The notes under the pieces are model-generated. The model saw only the letters and a list, made by a program, of their open reading frames with translations, searched no databases and was not told the DNA's origin. Source: Gemmatimonadota bacterium (GTDB lineage: Bacteria; Gemmatimonadota; Gemmatimonadetes; Longimicrobiales; Gaopeijiaceae). Taken from it: a DNA stretch of 64,000 nucleotides. Positions 37,873 to 47,060 of the stretch are shown one piece after another. Within the stretch, counting starts at the first letter, position 1. Every line of letters begins with the position of its first letter. The stretch spans positions 26,522 through 90,521 of the forward strand of contig JAJDNC010000049.1 of the NCBI GenBank assembly GCA_022340865.1, in the 5' to 3' direction. Both the position numbers and the translations under genes were made by a program.

Positions 37873-39110
37873 GTCGGGGCTCCGAGACGGCCTGCCACCC
37901 GGTCGAGGATCTCCTCCGCGACCTCGTCCTTCGTGAGCAGCGGGAGCTCCTCGGGTGCACCGTCCCCGGACAGGATCGTCACCCTGTTGGTGGGCACGTC
38001 GAACCCGGCTCCCTCCGCCGTGGCGTCGTTCGCCACGAGCAGGTCGAAGGCCTTGTCGCGCAGCTTCGTCGCGGCGTGCTCCAGGACGTCGTCGGTCTCC
38101 AGCGCGAAGCCCACCACGACGCCGCCCTCCTTCCGCAGCTTACGCGTGTCCACAGCCACGTCCGGGTTGGCCGTCAGCGTCAGGGTCAGCTCGGCACCGG
38201 CGGTGCCCCGCTTGACTTTGCGGTCCCGGGCCTCGGCGGGGCGATAGTCCGCCACGGCTGCCGCGAAGATGGACACGTCGGCTGCGGGAATGAGATCCGA
38301 CACGGCATCCCTCATCTCCACGGCGCTCTCCACCTGCACCAGGTCCACACCCTCGGGCGGCTCCAGAGCGCTGGGTCCGCTCACCAGGGAGACGTGGGCC
38401 CCACGACGCCATGCCGCCTGGGCGAGGGCGTAGCCCATGCGGCCCGAAGAGCGGTTGCCCACATAGCGCACGGGATCCAGTGCCTCCCGTGTGGGGCCCG
38501 CGGTGACCAGCACCGCCCGCCCCAGGAACGCCGGGTCCTCGCCCAGGGCCCTGCCCACGTGCTCCTCGATCTGCCATGGCTCGATCATGCGGCCGGGTCC
38601 CTCGCCCTCCGCCACCGCGAGGGCGCCTTCGGCGGGGCCGGCGATGCGATATCCCAGGCGGTCCCTCAGATGACCGAGGTTCGCCTGAACCTGGGGATGA
38701 GCGAACATGCGGTCGTTCATGGCGGGGCACACCAGCACCGGGGCGCGCGTCGCCAGCAGCGTCGTGCATATGAGGTCGTCGGCCCGGCCATGGGCAGCCC
38801 GCGCCAGGAAGTCGGCCGTGGCGGGCGCCACGCATACGACGTCGGCCTCGCGTCCCAGGCGGATATGCAGCGCACCGCCCTCGGGGCTGAACAGGTCCGT
38901 GAGCACCGGCCTTCCCGTGACTCCCTGGAAGGACATGGGCGCCACGAACCGCTGCGCCGAAGCCGTGAGCACCACGTCGACCTCGGCACCCAGGCGAGTG
39001 AGGTCCCGGGCCACCTGCACGGACTTGTAGGCGGCGATGCCCCCGGTCACGCCGAGGACCACGTGCCGGTCCTTCCACGGCCGACGCGGGACCAACGCGG
39101 CGCCGCTCAC
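37869..39110 (-). CDS. coaBC: Phosphopantothenoylcysteine decarboxylase / synthetase
   Basis: A bifunctional coenzyme A enzyme. The protein is 413 aa. The CoaC half (1-190) has VVLGVTGGIAAYKSVQVARD, the catalytic His in ALHIRLGREAD, and CPAMNDRMFAHP. The CoaB half has VLVTAGPTREALDPVRYVGN, then SSGRMGYALA, and AAAVADYRPAEA. GTG at 39110 is the likely start, 38 bp after rpoZ. Confidence 0.95.
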   Translation of the reverse strand: MSGAALVPRRPWKDRHVVLGVTGGIAAYKSVQVARDLTRLGAEVDVVLTASAQRFVAPMSFQGVTGRPVLTDLFSPEGGALHIRLGREADVVCVAPATADFLARAAHGRADDLICTTLLATRAPVLVCPAMNDRMFAHPQVQANLGHLRDRLGYRIAGPAEGALAVAEGEGPGRMIEPWQIEEHVGRALGEDPAFLGRAVLVTAGPTREALDPVRYVGNRSSGRMGYALAQAAWRRGAHVSLVSGPSALEPPEGVDLVQVESAVEMRDAVSDLIPAADVSIFAAAVADYRPAEARDRKVKRGTAGAELTLTLTANPDVAVDTRKLRKEGGVVVGFALETDDVLEHAATKLRDKAFDLLVANDATAEGAGFDVPTNRVTILSGDGAPEELPLLTKDEVAEEILDRVAGRLGAPT

Positions 39111-39148
39111 TTCATCGGCTCCCGGTCCACCGACCCTTCGGCACCGCC

Positions 39149-39364
39149 CTACACGTCCCGGCGCCGACGCCTCACCAGGCGGAACTCGATGTTCCCCGAC
39201 GTGAGGGCCTCCAGGGAGCGGGTCGTGAGCTTCTTCTCCTCACCGAGAGGCATGGTCTCGCGAGGGAGGGAGTTGAGCTCCCGGGCGTACTTCGCAGCCA
39301 CCAGGACGCCGAGGTACTTGCTCTCGGTCCCCTTGGCGACCTCAACGGGCGTGAACACGCGCAT
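39149..39364 (-). CDS. rpoZ: DNA-directed RNA polymerase omega subunit
   Basis: A small 71-aa polymerase assembly subunit. It starts MRVFTPVEVAKGTESKYLGV, with the helix VLVAAKYARELN typical of omega, and ends in a basic tail. Its place directly between gmk (8 bp upstream) and coaBC is the conserved order in many bacteria and supports the assignment despite low sequence complexity. Confidence 0.88.
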   Translation of the reverse strand: MRVFTPVEVAKGTESKYLGVLVAAKYARELNSLPRETMPLGEEKKLTTRSLEALTSGNIEFRLVRRRRRDV

Positions 39365-39372
39365 GTAGGCTC

Positions 39373-40056
39373 CTAAGCAGGGAGGTTGGCATAGTCTTCC
39401 TGGAGAATCCGTACGATCCCGGCACGGAGTCGGTCCAACCGCGACGCGAGCACCTCGGTGCGCGCCGCGTGCAGGGACTCCGCACGCACGATGACGCGGA
39501 TGTCGTCCAGGCATCGGTTCAGGTCGTCGTTGACGACCACGTAGTCGAACTCCGGTGTGGCGGCCAGCTCCTCCAGGGCAGAACGGAGGCGGCGAGCCAC
39601 ATGGGCCGCGTCCTCCGTGCCCCGTCCGGTGAGACGCCCGAGGAGCGCCTCCGCCGAAGGCGGGAGCACGAAGATCAGCACCGCCTCGGGCACCCCCGCG
39701 CGGATCAGGCGGGCACCCTGGACATCGATGTCCAGCACGACGTGCTCGCCGCGCTCGGCGGCCTTCTCCAGCTCGCTCCTCGGCGTGCCGTACAGGTCGT
39801 CGTGCACGCTCGCCCACTCGGCCAGCTCGCCCCTGGATGCCATGGCCTCGAAGGTCCGGCGGTCCACGAACGTGTAGTCCACGCCGTCCCGCTCACCCTG
39901 CCGAGGCGCGCGGGTCGTAGCGGACACCGAGAAGCAGAACCGGTCGGTCTCGCGGACCAGCGCCCTCGCCAGGGTGGTCTTGCCCGCGCCGCTGGGTGCG
40001 GCCAGCACCACCGGAAAGGTCCGGGCTCCCCCGGTTTCGGACACGGGCCCGCTCAT
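39373..40056 (-). CDS. gmk: Guanylate kinase
   Basis: Phosphorylates GMP to GDP. The protein is 227 aa. The P-loop VVLAAPSGAGKTTLARAL near residue 15, the GMP-binding SVSATTRAPRQGERDGVDY, and LDIDVQGARLIR are all present. ATG 40056 overlaps the yicC stop (ATGA), completing a yicC-gmk-rpoZ-coaBC series. Confidence 0.95.
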   Translation of the reverse strand: MSGPVSETGGARTFPVVLAAPSGAGKTTLARALVRETDRFCFSVSATTRAPRQGERDGVDYTFVDRRTFEAMASRGELAEWASVHDDLYGTPRSELEKAAERGEHVVLDIDVQGARLIRAGVPEAVLIFVLPPSAEALLGRLTGRGTEDAAHVARRLRSALEELAATPEFDYVVVNDDLNRCLDDIRVIVRAESLHAARTEVLASRLDRLRAGIVRILQEDYANLPA

Positions 40057-40940
40057 TCCACGTTCTCCACCTGCTCGCGCAGGCGCTCGATCTCCTCCTT
40101 GAGGGCGACCGAGGACTGGGCGATGGCGGCGTCGTTGGCCTTCGACCCGATGGTGTTGGCCTCGCGGTGCATCTCCTGGACCAGAAAGCCCAGGCGCTTG
40201 CCCACGGGCTCCGGTCCATCGCTGTCCAGAGCCTCGCGGAACGCCGCCATGTGCGCACGGAAGCGGACGATCTCCTCGTTGATGTCCCATCGCTCGGCGA
40301 GGTACGACACCTCGCGGGCCAAGCGGTCCTCGTCCACCTCCACCTGATCGGCGAGCTCCTGAACCGCCTCCCTGAGACGGTCCCGCTCACGAGCGAGGCG
40401 TTCGGGCGCGCGCTCGGCGATGACGTCGAGGTGGGTCGCCATGACCGTGAGGCGCCCGGCCATGTCGTCGTGCATGCGCGCCCCTTCCGCCTCCCGCAGC
40501 GCCACTACCCCCAGGGCCGCCTCGTCCGCGAGCTCGCGGACGGTCCCGGTGTCCACTTCGGGGGCCGCTTCGGACTCCGGCACCCGGAAGATGTCCGAGA
40601 AGCGCGCGAGCATGCCCAGCTCCACCTCGCCGGGAATGGCCAGCTCGGACCGCACGGTCTCCAGGGCCTCGCGGTACTGGCGGGCCTTGTCCAGGTCCAC
40701 GCGCGGCGGAGCACCCTCCCGCTCCGAGGAGCGCTCCAGGGAGAGGAAGGCGCTCACGTGGCCCCGTGAGATGTGCGCCCGGAGTGCCTCGGTGAGGTCG
40801 CGCTCGAAGCGATCGAAGGCCGGAGGAGTCTTCACGCTCGAGTTGAAGAAGCGATGGTTCACCGTCTTCACCTCGAGGCGCAAACGTCCCGCCGGGGTGT
40901 CCCGCTCCGCCTGCCCGTACCCTGTCATGCTTCGGATCAT
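40053..40940 (-). CDS. YicC-family endoribonuclease
   Basis: A 295-aa protein of the YicC/YloC family, reported as an endoribonuclease that affects small-RNA stability. The N-terminus MIRSMTGYGQAE, RGHVSAFLSLERS, and the C-terminal EANTIGSKANDAAIAQSSVA and LKEEIERLREQVENVE are signatures. A second ATG four codons in is also possible. Upstream gene of the gmk-rpoZ-coaBC run, with a predicted promoter. Confidence 0.92.
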   Translation of the reverse strand: MIRSMTGYGQAERDTPAGRLRLEVKTVNHRFFNSSVKTPPAFDRFERDLTEALRAHISRGHVSAFLSLERSSEREGAPPRVDLDKARQYREALETVRSELAIPGEVELGMLARFSDIFRVPESEAAPEVDTGTVRELADEAALGVVALREAEGARMHDDMAGRLTVMATHLDVIAERAPERLARERDRLREAVQELADQVEVDEDRLAREVSYLAERWDINEEIVRFRAHMAAFREALDSDGPEPVGKRLGFLVQEMHREANTIGSKANDAAIAQSSVALKEEIERLREQVENVE

Positions 40941-40987
40941 GCCCGCCGCGTTGCGCTCCAGGAGTGCCGTCGTTCGCCGAGCCTAAC

Positions 40988-41016
40988 AACATAATGCCGG
41001 ATATTGCCGGGTCGAA
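40988..41016 (-). promoter_or_regulatory. Predicted promoter of the yicC-gmk-rpoZ-coaBC run
   Basis: On the minus strand a -35 TTCGAC (41016-41011), a 17-base spacer and a -10 TATGTT (40993-40988), about 50 bases before the yicC ATG. The 40941-41106 interval holds nothing else recognisable. Confidence 0.45.
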
Positions 41017-41106
41017 GACATGGGCGGAAGGGTCGGATCCCGTCGGCCCGAAGGGAAACGTGCACAGGCTCCGCGCTACGAACGGCCACCAGCCGGGACC
41101 CGAAGG

Positions 41107-42981
41107 TCAGTTCCAGAGGTTCCAGCGGATTCCGTAGGTGGCCCGGGTCATGGGCAGCACCCTGCCCGGGAAGTCCTGGAGATCGCGGCGGATGCTCAAG
41201 TTCTCCCAGTCGATGAAGGCCCGGACCGTGACCACGCGCACCTGCAGATGGAAGTACCAGCTCTGGTAGAAGGGAACGGACGCCAGGGTCCCGCCCCCGG
41301 TCTCAACACGGACCTGCATGGGATCGTGGCCCCGCACGCCGACGGTGGTCCACAGCTCCAGATCCCCGGTGGGGAGGAAGGTGTTGTGGTAGACGACCGC
41401 ACCGTCGTAGATGCGCTTCGGCATGTACGACCAGGCCGTGTCCCACTGCTGGTACGACCCCTGGATGCTGAGGCCGTCGAGAAACGGAACGGGAAGGGTG
41501 GCCACCGCCTCCCAGCCGGTGCGCCGACCTCCCGGGAGCGGAGCCGTGCCGCGGTCCATCGCGAGACCCAGGGGGAGAAGGGAGTCGGCCTTCAGCGAGA
41601 GGTGGGCCGCGGACAGCATCACCCCCCGCCAGGAGAGCTGCGCACCCACCCGGGTCGCGGTGCGGTTGGTGACGTGGAAGAGCGGACCGGGCGGCAGGGT
41701 GTCGGCGGCGGCGACCTGCGCGGCCTGGGCGGAATCCGTAGGGAAGACGTCCTCCAGAGGCCCGGTGCGTCCCCCGTAGCTGCCCGACTCCCAGGAGCCG
41801 AAGAGCGAGACGACGCCCGCCAGGGGGCCCGACCAGGCGCGGACCCGCTTCGCCAGGGTCGTCGTGCCCGGCCACGTCTCGCGGTGCAGCTCGGCGGAGA
41901 AGCCACCCAGCCTCGCTTCCCCTCCCCCGGCCGTCAGGTCCAGACGCGTCTTCGGGAGGCCGCCTCCGCCGAACCTGCGCCAGTCGGCCCTGGCGAAGAG
42001 GCCCGGGTGCTGCCATGACGCCCCCACCCCCGTCTGGCTCACGGTGCCCCCTTCGGTGAGGTAGGCGGTGCGGGAGTCGTCCACCTTGTGCGTCGAGTGC
42101 CCCCAGTAGGCGTCTCCCGAGAGCCCCTTCAGAAGCCGCGCGCTCCCGCGCACGCTCCAGTCGGTCCGGGTGCTGGAAGCGGCGTAGTCGGTGACCTGGG
42201 TGGTGGCCTTCGTGCGCCTGTAGTCCACAGCGAGGCCGGCGGCGTCGCCGTGGTGGAGCTGGTAGCGGAGCCAGCTGCCGCTGGTCGAGCCGGGCTCGGC
42301 GCCCCCGGGTCCGCGTGTGTCGACCCGCTCCAGGGCCAGCGCCACGCTACCCCCCAGGGCACGGGGATCGGCGAACGTCGCCCGGAGCAGGTTGGTGTTG
42401 AAGTCGCCGGTCCCCGCCTCCACCAGGGAGTAGGGTCGCGCGTCGCTGTAGCGTATGCTCCGCAGCCGGATGACCAGCTCTCCCGGCTGGCGCTCCAGGC
42501 GGACCTCCTGGACGCCGGCGAGCCCGACCTTCCCCAGATCCGTCACGCCCCCTTCCAGAGGGAGCACCTCGATGCCGTCCCGGATGACGCGCACCCTGCC
42601 GGCCGCGACCCCGAAGGCGGTCACCGCCAGGGGTGTGCCGTAGTCCCCTCCCTGGAGCGTCACGATGCCGGGCACCGTCGCCACCAGCTCCGCGAGGTTC
42701 GTGGCACCGGAGGCCATGATGGCGTCGTGGTCCCATGCCCACATCCCGGGTCCCCATCCCACCGCCCGGGAGCGGGCCAGCGAGGGCAGGTTGTAGAAGG
42801 CCGTATCCGCGAGCGTCGTGGGCTTCGCGGCCGCGGGAACGGTATCCTTCCCCGGCACCGTGTCCTTCCGCAGACGGGGCGGGATGGTGTCCGCGCGCAT
42901 GGAGTCCGGGGGCACCTGTCCGGCGGCGGCGGTCACGGCGATGAGGAGCCCCGCGACGGCGAGGAGTGGAACCCCTCTCAC
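41107..42981 (-). CDS. TonB-dependent receptor-like outer-membrane protein
   Basis: About 624 aa. A signal peptide (VPLLAVAGLLIAVTAAAG) is followed by a Pro/Thr-rich linker, a plug-like domain near residues 70-190 (NLAELVATVPGIVTLQGGDY, RVRVIRDGIEVLP, VQEVRLERQPGELVI), and a long beta-rich C-terminus with alternating aromatic segments ending IRWNLWN. This is the layout of small TonB-dependent receptors, without a carboxypeptidase-like N-domain. I use GTG at 42981, 15 bases after the pepA stop, as it gives a compact signal peptide; ATG 43020 would overlap pepA by 25 bases. Substrate unknown; cotranscription with an aminopeptidase hints at peptide-derived ligands, but this is speculative. Confidence 0.75.
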   Translation of the reverse strand: MRGVPLLAVAGLLIAVTAAAGQVPPDSMRADTIPPRLRKDTVPGKDTVPAAAKPTTLADTAFYNLPSLARSRAVGWGPGMWAWDHDAIMASGATNLAELVATVPGIVTLQGGDYGTPLAVTAFGVAAGRVRVIRDGIEVLPLEGGVTDLGKVGLAGVQEVRLERQPGELVIRLRSIRYSDARPYSLVEAGTGDFNTNLLRATFADPRALGGSVALALERVDTRGPGGAEPGSTSGSWLRYQLHHGDAAGLAVDYRRTKATTQVTDYAASSTRTDWSVRGSARLLKGLSGDAYWGHSTHKVDDSRTAYLTEGGTVSQTGVGASWQHPGLFARADWRRFGGGGLPKTRLDLTAGGGEARLGGFSAELHRETWPGTTTLAKRVRAWSGPLAGVVSLFGSWESGSYGGRTGPLEDVFPTDSAQAAQVAAADTLPPGPLFHVTNRTATRVGAQLSWRGVMLSAAHLSLKADSLLPLGLAMDRGTAPLPGGRRTGWEAVATLPVPFLDGLSIQGSYQQWDTAWSYMPKRIYDGAVVYHNTFLPTGDLELWTTVGVRGHDPMQVRVETGGGTLASVPFYQSWYFHLQVRVVTVRAFIDWENLSIRRDLQDFPGRVLPMTRATYGIRWNLWN

Positions 42982-42995
42982 TCCCTTCCGCCCCC

Positions 42996-44486
42996 TCACC
43001 CGACCCGGGAGAGAACCCATTCCACGAGCAACCGGGTCGGGAAGCCGTATCCGCCCTTGCGCTGATACGGCACCTTGCCGTCTCCCCACGCCGTTCCCGC
43101 GACGTCGAGATGGGCCCACGGCACGTCGCCCACGAACTCCCGCAGGAAGCACGCGGCGGTGATGGTCCCGGCGGGGCGTCCGCCGACGTTCATGAAATCC
43201 GCGGTCTCGCTGTCGAGCTGCTCCCGGTACTCGTCCCAGAGCGGCAGCGGCCAGCAGCGCTCTCCCGAGCGGCTCCCCGCAGCCCGCAGCTCCTCCACAA
43301 GGGCATCATCGGTCCCCAGCACCGCCGCGGCGTGGTGACCCAGGCCGATGATCACGGACCCGGTCAGGGTCGCGCAGTCCACCATGGCGGCGGGCTTCAT
43401 GCGGGCGCCCCAGGCCAGCGCGTCCGCGAGAAGGAGCCGGCCCTCGGCGTCCGTGTTGACGACTTCGACGGTCTTGCCCGCCAGGGTCCGGATGACGTCC
43501 CCGGGCTTCAGCGCCGTGCCCGAGGGCAGGTTCTCCGACGAGGGCACGATCCCCACCACGTTCGCCTTCACGCCGAGCTGGGCGACGGCCTGCATGGCCG
43601 CGATGACCGCCGCCCCGGCCGACATGTCGAACTTCATCTCGTCCATGCTGGCTGCCGGCTTGATGGAGATGCCGCCGGCGTCGAAGGTGACCCCCTTCCC
43701 CACCAGAACCAGCGGAGCGTCCCCCTTCGCACCTCCGCGATGCTCGAGGACGATGAGTCGCGCCTCCTCCTCGGAGCCCTGCGAGACCGCCAGGATCGCG
43801 TTCATCCCCTCCTTCGCCAGGCGCGCCTCGTCGAACACGGTGACGGCGAGCCCGTTCTCCGCAGCCACGCGCTCGGCCTCCGCAGCCAGGTGGGACGGCG
43901 TGGCCAGGTTTCCCGGCCTCGCCTGCAGGGTACGCGCGAAGTTCTCCGCCGCGGCGATGACCGCACCCTTCGCGACGCCCTTCTCCACGGCCTTCGTGTC
44001 GCCTTCGGAGAAGAACCGGGCCTCACCCACTGCCACCTGCGGAGCGTCCCCCGGAGGCTTCTTCAGCTCGGTGAACCGCCAGGCCGCCAGGGCCGCTCCC
44101 TCGGCGGCCGCCTGACCCAGCTCCGCGTCCGCCACGGCGCCGAAGCCATCGAGCCAGCATGAGACGGCGTCGACATGGAGGCGCTCGGCGATGCGGACCC
44201 CGCGCGCGACGAAGCGGCGCACCTGCTCGGCGTCGTAGGCACCGACCTCGCCCACCGAGACGAGGGCGACCCGCTCCGGTCCGTCCCCGGAGCCGTAGAG
44301 GACGACATCCCCCCCGGCCTTGCCCGCGAGGTCGCCGGCGTCGAGGACCCGGGAGACGGCGCCCGAGAAGGCCTGGTCCAGCCGTTGGAGGAATCCGGCC
44401 TCGGGGCGCATGCCCCGGGGAACGGCGACGACCAGCAGGGGAGCCGGGCGGCTCAGCGGGTCGGCGACGTCGAGGTGGACGTGCAT
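42996..44486 (-). CDS. pepA: Leucyl aminopeptidase (M17)
   Basis: A dizinc cytosolic aminopeptidase of 496 aa. Metal and catalytic segments are LVGKGVTFDAGGISIKP, MKFDMSAGAAV and VVNTDAEGRLLLADALA (metal Asp/Glu, catalytic Arg). The end HLDVAGTAWGDGKVPYQRKG is typical. The ATG at 44486 gives MHVHLDVADPL and normal length; the frame stays open to 44579. The N-terminal domain is weakly conserved, as usual. Confidence 0.93.
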   Translation of the reverse strand: MHVHLDVADPLSRPAPLLVVAVPRGMRPEAGFLQRLDQAFSGAVSRVLDAGDLAGKAGGDVVLYGSGDGPERVALVSVGEVGAYDAEQVRRFVARGVRIAERLHVDAVSCWLDGFGAVADAELGQAAAEGAALAAWRFTELKKPPGDAPQVAVGEARFFSEGDTKAVEKGVAKGAVIAAAENFARTLQARPGNLATPSHLAAEAERVAAENGLAVTVFDEARLAKEGMNAILAVSQGSEEEARLIVLEHRGGAKGDAPLVLVGKGVTFDAGGISIKPAASMDEMKFDMSAGAAVIAAMQAVAQLGVKANVVGIVPSSENLPSGTALKPGDVIRTLAGKTVEVVNTDAEGRLLLADALAWGARMKPAAMVDCATLTGSVIIGLGHHAAAVLGTDDALVEELRAAGSRSGERCWPLPLWDEYREQLDSETADFMNVGGRPAGTITAACFLREFVGDVPWAHLDVAGTAWGDGKVPYQRKGGYGFPTRLLVEWVLSRVG

Positions 44487-44682
44487 GGCGGTGCTCGCAG
44501 AGGTGGCGCCACTCCCCGTGAGAGGAAGCGGAGTGAGCAAGGTGTGGGGGAGCCTTCGATATACGCTCCGGCCCTGCATTTGGTGCCAGGGCGTCGCGGC
44601 GCGGAGAAGTTATTCCTGGCCGGAGGAGGGGGGCAAGGCGAGGTCGGGGACGGCGCGGCGGTGAGCGGGAGCGTCCTCATGC

Positions 44683-45669
44683 TCAGGAGGCGAGGAGGGA
44701 TCTCCTCATGCGGGCGATGGTGTCCGGCCCCGTACGGCAGCAGCCGCCGAGCACGCGGGCGCCCAGGTCCCGCCAGGCCGGGGCGGCCTCCGCCGGGTCT
44801 GGCCCCCCCGCCCCGGGGACCCACGCCCTCGTGCGCACGTCGTACGCCTCTCCGGAGTTCGGGTAGACCGCCACCGGTACCGGGGCCTCCGAGACGGCGA
44901 TGGCCAGCAACGCGTCCACCAGGGCGGGCGGGACGCAGTTCACTCCCACCGCAGCCACCCGAGGCGCCTCGGAGCACAGGCGGACCACCTCGGCGAGGGG
45001 CGTACCGTCGGCCAGATGGGCCTCGTCGCGGCACTGGAAGCTCAGCCACGCCCACCGTTCGCCGCTCTCCTCCAGCAGACGCAGGAGGGCGCGCGCTTCC
45101 ACCGCCGACGGAATCGTCTCGCACGCCAGCAGGTCTGCGGCGCTGTCGGCGAGCACCCGCCAACGGCGGCGGTGGAACCCGTACAGCGCATCCTCTCCGA
45201 GCCCGTAGTCGCCGGTGTACTCGGAGCCGTCCGCCAGAAACGCGCCGTAGGGCCCCACGCTGGCCGCAACCAGCGGGCGAAGGCGCCCTTCACGGTTCGC
45301 GGGGCGGCTCCAGAAGGCGTCGCGAACGTCCACGGCGAGGTCCACGGCGCGGCGCAGGATCTCCTCGCACTGCACCTCGGTGAAGCCTCTCGCGGACAGT
45401 CCCTCGAAGGTGGCCTGATACGTCGTCGTGGCGATGCAGTCGGCCCCCGCGGCCAGGTAGTCGAGGTGCACCCGCCGCACCACCTCCGGTGCGTCCAGGA
45501 GGGCGCGCGCGGACCACAGGGGGTCGTCCAGGTCCTGGCCCGCCGCCTCCAGGGCCGTGGCGAGGCCGCCGTCCAGGAGCACCACGCCCTGCTCTCGGAA
45601 GAAGGGTGCGAAGGGGCTCTCCGATGCCCCGGTGTCCCCCGCCTCGACGGCGCTCACGGCACCGGGCAT
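44683..45669 (-). CDS. Homocysteine S-methyltransferase family protein
   Basis: A zinc-dependent methyltransferase of 328 aa, similar to MmuM/BHMT. It has VLLDGGLATALEAAGQDLDD at the N-terminus, AGADCIATTTYQATFEGLS, ACETIPSAVEA, and the zinc Cys residues in VGVNCVPP and the C-terminal VLGGCCRTGPDTIA. It would methylate homocysteine to methionine from S-methylmethionine or another donor. The ATG overlaps the upstream ligase gene by 16 bp, so the two products are probably made together. Confidence 0.91.
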   Translation of the reverse strand: MPGAVSAVEAGDTGASESPFAPFFREQGVVLLDGGLATALEAAGQDLDDPLWSARALLDAPEVVRRVHLDYLAAGADCIATTTYQATFEGLSARGFTEVQCEEILRRAVDLAVDVRDAFWSRPANREGRLRPLVAASVGPYGAFLADGSEYTGDYGLGEDALYGFHRRRWRVLADSAADLLACETIPSAVEARALLRLLEESGERWAWLSFQCRDEAHLADGTPLAEVVRLCSEAPRVAAVGVNCVPPALVDALLAIAVSEAPVPVAVYPNSGEAYDVRTRAWVPGAGGPDPAEAAPAWRDLGARVLGGCCRTGPDTIARMRRSLLAS

Positions 45670-46769
45670 CCGACTCCCTCGGCAGTCTCGCGGACGAGAT
45701 GGCGCACCACGGCCCGCAGGTCACCGCTCTCCCTGAAGATCCGGAGCTGGCGATCGGCGCTGGAGCCCTCCTCCAGGATCCGGTGCACGTACTCCACGTC
45801 CTCCCGCGAGCCCAGCTCGTCGACGACGTCGTCGATGAAGTCCACCATCTCGTGGATCATGGTGCGCGTCTGCGCCTCCACTCCCTTGCCCAGGTCGATG
45901 AGCTTCCCGTCCAGCCCGTACCGCGCCGCCCGGAACTTGTTCTCCGCCAGGAGCGTGAGGGAGTAGAAGCGGAACGTGAGGTTCTCCTGGCGGATCCTCC
46001 AGAGCTTCGCAACCAGCGCCTGCACGATGGCGGCCATGCACACCACCTCGTCCACCCTGGTGCACTGGTCGCACACCCGGAACTCCAGCGTCGGATAGAA
46101 GTGCGACGGGCGCACGTCCCACCAGATCTTGCTGGGGTCTTCCATGGACTTTCCGCGCACCAGCGTGGACACCAGGTACTCGTACTCCGCCCACGTATTG
46201 AAGGCCGGAGGCATGCCGGCCCGGGGAAAGGTCCGCCATACGCTGGCGCGGTACGATTTCAGACCGGTATCGCGTCCCATCCAGAAGGGAGAGCTCCCCG
46301 ACAGGGCCAGAAGGTGCGGGAGGAAGTAGCGCACCACGCGCATGACGTCGATGAGGAGGTCCCGATCCTCGATGCCCACATGGACGTGGGTCCCGAAGAT
46401 CAGGTTGCGTCGGGCGACGTCCTGCAGGTCCTCCTCCAGGCCCAGGTAGCGCCGCAGGGGCGTGATGCGGGAGTCCATCCACGAGGAGAACGGGTGCGTG
46501 CCCGAAGCGATGATCCCGAGCCCCTCCTCCCCCGCGAGCTCGATGACCGCCCGGCGCAGCCGGAGGACCTCCGCCCGGACCTCCGCGGGATTCCGGCAGA
46601 CCTCGCTTCCCACCTCGAGCGTGGACTGGTGGAGCTCCGGCTGCAGCCCCTGCACGGTGACTCGCCCATCCCGGAGGATACGCGTGATGTACGGCTCGAG
46701 GGCCCCCGTCACCGGGTCGACGACCTGGTACTCCTCCTCGATGCCCAACGTGAGGGACGGAGCCTTCAT
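45654..46769 (-). CDS. YbdK-type carboxylate-amine ligase (glutamate-cysteine ligase family 2)
   Basis: A 371-aa ATP-dependent ligase of the GCS2 family. Motifs are LTLGIEEEYQVVDP at the start (metal-binding Glu), QPELHQSTLEVGSEVCRNP, GTHVHVGIEDRD, and FYPTLEFRVCDQCTRVDEV. Such enzymes show gamma-glutamyl-cysteine ligase or related activity; the in vivo product cannot be fixed here. A GGAGGCAGG ribosome-binding site precedes the ATG, and a -10-like TACAAT lies at 46809-46804 on the minus strand. Overlap with the homocysteine methyltransferase suggests a role in sulfur amino-acid or thiol metabolism. Confidence 0.9.
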   Translation of the reverse strand: MKAPSLTLGIEEEYQVVDPVTGALEPYITRILRDGRVTVQGLQPELHQSTLEVGSEVCRNPAEVRAEVLRLRRAVIELAGEEGLGIIASGTHPFSSWMDSRITPLRRYLGLEEDLQDVARRNLIFGTHVHVGIEDRDLLIDVMRVVRYFLPHLLALSGSSPFWMGRDTGLKSYRASVWRTFPRAGMPPAFNTWAEYEYLVSTLVRGKSMEDPSKIWWDVRPSHFYPTLEFRVCDQCTRVDEVVCMAAIVQALVAKLWRIRQENLTFRFYSLTLLAENKFRAARYGLDGKLIDLGKGVEAQTRTMIHEMVDFIDDVVDELGSREDVEYVHRILEEGSSADRQLRIFRESGDLRAVVRHLVRETAEGVGCPVP

Positions 46770-47060
46770 CCTGCCTCCGACGGCGTGTGCCTACCTCGAC
46801 GGGATTGTACCGGAACGACCCGGGCAGGACCGAGGAGGGGGTCTCGGGAGGGCTGCCGAACCTTCGCCTCGCCGTCTCGAAAACGCAACGCCGGCACAGG
46901 TCGAAACCCTGCAGCACGTGGCCACGGTGCGCACCTTTTTCCGCCGTCTCCCGCGCCAGGTCCCGGTCGCTCGAGGGCTCTGCGACGGCACGTGGCTTGC
47001 GAGCCCTCGCTCCCGTCCCCCCGAGGGGCACCCGGAAACCGAATCGGAGCAGGCTGAGGC

